Shown: piece by piece, positions 7,640 to 9,363 of the stretch
Layout: each line of letters begins with the position of its first letter
Numbering within the stretch: position 1 is the first letter of the stretch
Assembly (NCBI GenBank): GCA_023412975.1
Contig: JAEZRB010000263.1
Span: forward strand, 1 to 9,363
From: Bacteroidota bacterium
GTDB taxonomy: Bacteria; Bacteroidota; Bacteroidia; Chitinophagales; Chitinophagaceae
Length of the DNA: 9,363 nucleotides
Reading direction: 5' to 3'
Made by a program: the position numbers and the translations under genes
Notes under the pieces: generated by a model
Seen by the model: only the letters and a program-made list of their open reading frames with translations
The model's database searches: none
Told to the model about the DNA's origin: nothing

Positions 7640-7700
7640 AAACCTCCGATGCAAATCTCCTTCAAAACACAGCCGCAACTGTTACATAATCATGAGGTTT
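7640..7700 (-). promoter_or_regulatory. Inverted repeat able to mask the ribosome-binding site of the HMA-MauE gene
   Basis: In the 90-base gap after the regulator, the minus strand has AAACCTC (7694-7700) and, 47 bases later, its exact complement GAGGTTT (7640-7646), which overlaps the GGAGG ribosome-binding site. Pairing would hide most of that site. A short ACAG/CTGT stem (7669-7672 with 7679-7682) lies in the loop. A seven-pair stem with a 47-base loop can arise by chance, so a regulatory role is only a hypothesis. I see no named riboswitch class here. Confidence 0.3.
7643..7647 (-). promoter_or_regulatory. Strong Shine-Dalgarno site of the HMA-MauE gene
   Basis: The minus strand reads GGAGG, eight bases before the ATG that ends at 7634. 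It is the strongest such site in the window, where other starts have weak or no match, and it fixes the start of the HMA-MauE gene. Confidence 0.75.
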
Positions 7701-7724
7701 TCTTATATAATTTCAACAACAATG

Positions 7725-8288
7725 CTAGATCTTATCCAGGGGTTTACGTTGATGATCTTTTAACTGCTTAAACTGGCTGGGAGTAAAACCGGTGATTTTT
7801 TTAAACTGGGCCGATAAATGGGCAACGCTACTATATCCGAGTTTAAAAGCAATATCGGCCAGGCTATATTCGCCATATACAAGCCATTCCTTCACCTTTT
7901 CTATTTTTTGAAGAATAAAATATTGCTCAATCGTTGAATTCTCCATTGAAGAAAAAAGATTACTGATATAGTGATAGTCCTTCCCAAGTTTTTCGGTCAG
8001 GTAAGCAGAAAGGGTTTTATTCATTTCATCCAGCTCACCATAATGAACCAGTTCTATAATTACAGCTTTGATTCGCTCCAGGAATTTCGCTTTCTGATCA
8101 TCCAGCAGCTCGAAACCCTCAACATTCAGTTGCTTTCGTATTTTGTTCTCAGTATCAGCGTCAATCTCATCTTTCAATTTTACTTCGCCTAGCTGAACCG
8201 ATTCAGGGATAATACCATTTTGTTCAAATATGGATGACACCGATTTGATGCAGCGACCGCAAACCATATTCTTGACATGTAATTCCAT
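7725..8288 (-). CDS. AraC-family transcriptional regulator with N-terminal HMA-like metal-binding domain
   Basis: This 187-residue protein has two parts. Residues 1-65 look like a short HMA (ferredoxin-like) fold: strand ELHVKNM, then Cys10-Gly-Arg-Cys13 at the head of a helix, a VQLGEVKL hairpin, a second helix and strand FELLDD. Residues about 72-176 form a complete AraC/XylS DNA-binding domain with two helix-turn-helices. The second reads SLADIAFKLGYSSVAHLSAQ followed by FKKITGFTPSQFK, close to the family signature. Cys10 and Cys13 are the only cysteines. The simple reading is a cytoplasmic one-component sensor that binds Cu(I) or another soft metal through CxxC and regulates this operon. 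Metal binding and target are inferred from domain family and context. It sits mid-operon, overlapping the upstream gene by one base and followed by a 90-base gap. Similar regulators recur in Bacteroidota metal loci as I recall them, but I know of no characterised one. Confidence 0.9.
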   Translation of the reverse strand: MELHVKNMVCGRCIKSVSSIFEQNGIIPESVQLGEVKLKDEIDADTENKIRKQLNVEGFELLDDQKAKFLERIKAVIIELVHYGELDEMNKTLSAYLTEKLGKDYHYISNLFSSMENSTIEQYFILQKIEKVKEWLVYGEYSLADIAFKLGYSSVAHLSAQFKKITGFTPSQFKQLKDHQRKPLDKI

Positions 8289-9121
8289 TATTTTTTCCTT
8301 TTCAACGCATTTAGAAATGTTCTTTCATACGCGATCAACCAGCTATTACGCGCCATCCGCTGCATGTTGCCATCCAATTGAAACCGGTAACCAAGATTGA
8401 GTTTTGCATTGCTATTGAAGATAAGTTGTATGGCCGGGGCCAGGTCAACCAGGTATGCACTGCGATCCAGGGACTGCTGTGCCAGCAGTTCGGCATATAT
8501 ATTCAAATTGGTCTGCTGGTAACCGGTGTATTTTAATGGCAATACGAGATAACCACCCGACAGGGAATAATTCATCACCTGGTATATTCTCGAGGGTATA
8601 TATACAACAGATTCCTTATTCCTGTCTTTGTGTAATCCCTGGGTATGACTTACCGTGCCCGATATAGCAAACTTGCCCCAAAGTTGCGTAGCTATCACGC
8701 CAAGTTGCACACCACTCTTATCACCCATCAGGCTTAATTCATCAAAATGGAAAGGACTTCGGCTATATGCTGCGTCGGCAAAAACAGCCATCCGGAAATG
8801 CGAGTGCAATTCATCTTTTGACAGGAACCGATACTTTCCATACACATACACCGATTCCCATCGAAAATTGCGTGTATGCATGTCGGCGAAACTCGCGCCG
8901 ACGTGGACCATCCAGTTCTTGTTGATCCCAAACATTAGTTCGGGAGTATAGCGCTGCATAAACCGGTCACCGCTACTCTGCTTGGTGATAAAATTGGCGC
9001 TGAGTTTGGTACTAATCGAATGAGCAGGCATATTCGAAGCCGGCTCCGAATAAACATATAGTTCCTGGCTGCTCACTCCAAGAGAGCAAACCAGTAAAAT
9101 GACAATAGATAATGATTTCAT
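8288..9121 (-). CDS. Predicted outer-membrane beta-barrel protein of unknown function
   Basis: This is a 277-residue protein with a Sec-type signal peptide (MKSLSIVILLVCSLGVSS, cleavage likely near residue 18). The mature N-terminus has the motif EPASNMPA (about residues 26-33). The rest alternates polar and hydrophobic residues with many aromatics, for example WMVHVGASFADM, YVYGKYRF and LNLGYRFQLDG, as expected of a transmembrane beta-barrel. It ends in a basic KRKK tail rather than the usual terminal aromatic residue. The only cysteine is in the signal peptide and does not fit a lipobox, so it is probably not a lipoprotein. I do not recognise a characterised homologue. Its place between the thioredoxin and the regulator, and the one-base stop/start overlap with the regulator, tie it to the metal operon. 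Transport, adhesion or metal binding are all possible; no function is assigned. Confidence 0.85.
   Translation of the reverse strand: MKSLSIVILLVCSLGVSSQELYVYSEPASNMPAHSISTKLSANFITKQSSGDRFMQRYTPELMFGINKNWMVHVGASFADMHTRNFRWESVYVYGKYRFLSKDELHSHFRMAVFADAAYSRSPFHFDELSLMGDKSGVQLGVIATQLWGKFAISGTVSHTQGLHKDRNKESVVYIPSRIYQVMNYSLSGGYLVLPLKYTGYQQTNLNIYAELLAQQSLDRSAYLVDLAPAIQLIFNSNAKLNLGYRFQLDGNMQRMARNSWLIAYERTFLNALKRKK
8296..8300 (-). promoter_or_regulatory. Ribosome-binding site and stop/start overlap for the regulator gene
   Basis: On the minus strand AAGGA lies seven bases before the regulator ATG, inside the last codons of the upstream barrel gene. The stop TAA of that gene shares its last A with the ATG (TAATG). 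This favours translational coupling and supports the chosen start. Shine-Dalgarno sites are often weak in Bacteroidota, so the purine stretch alone is modest evidence. Confidence 0.45.
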
Positions 9122-9133
9122 ATTACACCGGGA

Positions 9134-9363
9134 TCACTCCTGCAATAGCTGGCTGATCGCATTATCCAATTGTTTCTCTTTTGGATCGATCATCACCACA
9201 TCGCCTTTTTTATTGATCAGGAAAGTGGTAGGCAAAACGGAAATCCCCCAGTTGACCGCCGATTGGGCGCCCCAGTTACGCGGATCAATGACCTGCAGCC
9301 AGGTTATCTTGTCCTTTGCAATGGCTTTTTCCCAGGCGCGCTTGTCGTCATCAACCGATACGC
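9134..9363 (-). CDS. TlpA/ResA-like thioredoxin-fold protein, C-terminal part (cut by window edge)
   Basis: Only the last 75 codons lie in the window; the 5' part, including any signal peptide and the CxxC active site, is beyond the right edge. The visible part begins VSVDDDKRAWEKAI and contains WGISVLPTTFLINKKGDVV, the cis-proline strand-turn-strand typical of TlpA/ResA/AhpC-TSA-type thioredoxin folds, then a C-terminal helix ending QLLQE and TGA. Family members usually act in the periplasm as membrane- or lipid-anchored thiol reductants, or serve in cytochrome c and metal-centre maturation. It is the first visible gene of the operon: the next start lies 12 bases after its stop, so the two are probably co-transcribed. 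By context it could keep cysteines of the downstream periplasmic metal proteins reduced; that is inference. Redox activity cannot be judged without the missing CxxC. Confidence 0.85.
   Translation of the reverse strand, partial: VSVDDDKRAWEKAIAKDKITWLQVIDPRNWGAQSAVNWGISVLPTTFLINKKGDVVMIDPKEKQLDNAISQLLQE

Noticed and set aside
7652..7659. Minus-strand GAGATTTG as a possible -7 promoter element before the HMA-MauE gene
   Set aside because: It matches TAnnTTTG except at the first base, and the nearest upstream TTG is spaced a little short. It is too weak to call without transcript data.
8288..9121. Possible lipoprotein reading of the 277-residue protein (Cys12 in LLVCSLG)
   Set aside because: The residues before Cys12 do not fit a lipobox and the hydrophobic core continues past it; an ordinary signal peptide fits better.
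1..9363. CRISPR array, tRNA, rRNA, insertion sequence or transposase
   Set aside because: No regularly spaced repeats, structural RNA signatures or transposase/integrase coding frames were seen on either strand.

Overview
The window carries one run of eight genes, all on the minus strand, so transcription goes from the right edge to the left. It reads as a metal-handling operon, most likely copper, from a member of the Bacteroidota, probably Chitinophagaceae or a relative. The lineage call rests on several points: Bacteroidota-type TonB-dependent receptor architecture (carboxypeptidase-regulatory-like domain ahead of the plug), a HYC_CC_PP-type small protein, a MauE-type membrane protein, the AraC-type regulator, and mostly poor Shine-Dalgarno sequences. 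No genus can be fixed from the sequence alone.

In transcription order the layout is: (1) the C-terminal 75 residues of a TlpA/ResA-like thioredoxin-fold protein cut by the right edge (9134-9363); (2) a 277-residue outer-membrane beta-barrel candidate (8288-9121); (3) a 187-residue regulator joining an HMA-like metal-binding domain to an AraC-type DNA-binding domain, overlapping gene 2 by one base (7725-8288); (4) an HMA domain fused to a MauE/DoxX-like membrane protein, behind a 90-base gap with a strong ribosome-binding site (6906-7634); (5) a small exported HYC_CC_PP-type protein five bases downstream (6514-6900); (6) an 861-residue TonB-dependent receptor with its own N-terminal HMA domain (3852-6437); (7) a 454-residue His/Met-rich beta-barrel candidate (2415-3779); (8) a CopB-type P1B-3 ATPase with the CPH motif and a His-rich N-terminus (179-2359). 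The left 178 bases are non-coding and hold imperfect short repeats.

The genes appear to work as one pathway across the envelope. The ATPase would move copper (or silver) from cytoplasm to periplasm. The MauE-like protein, the HYC_CC_PP protein and the thioredoxin would handle metal or thiols in or at the periplasm. Three outer-membrane proteins would deal with metal at the cell surface. The AraC-type protein, whose only two cysteines form its CxxC, is a plausible cytoplasmic metal sensor. Three separate genes carry HMA-type CxxC domains, and in most of the proteins cysteine is almost confined to presumed metal sites. No multicopper oxidase, CusCBA-type efflux system or CueR/CopY-type regulator is visible here.

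The most interesting points are the HMA-AraC sensor, the three cysteine pairs confined to the periplasmic and plug part of the receptor, and an inverted repeat that could mask the ribosome-binding site of the HMA-MauE gene. Individual families are recognisable and such genes recur in Bacteroidota. To my knowledge the operon-level mechanism has not been worked out, but I could not check the literature.
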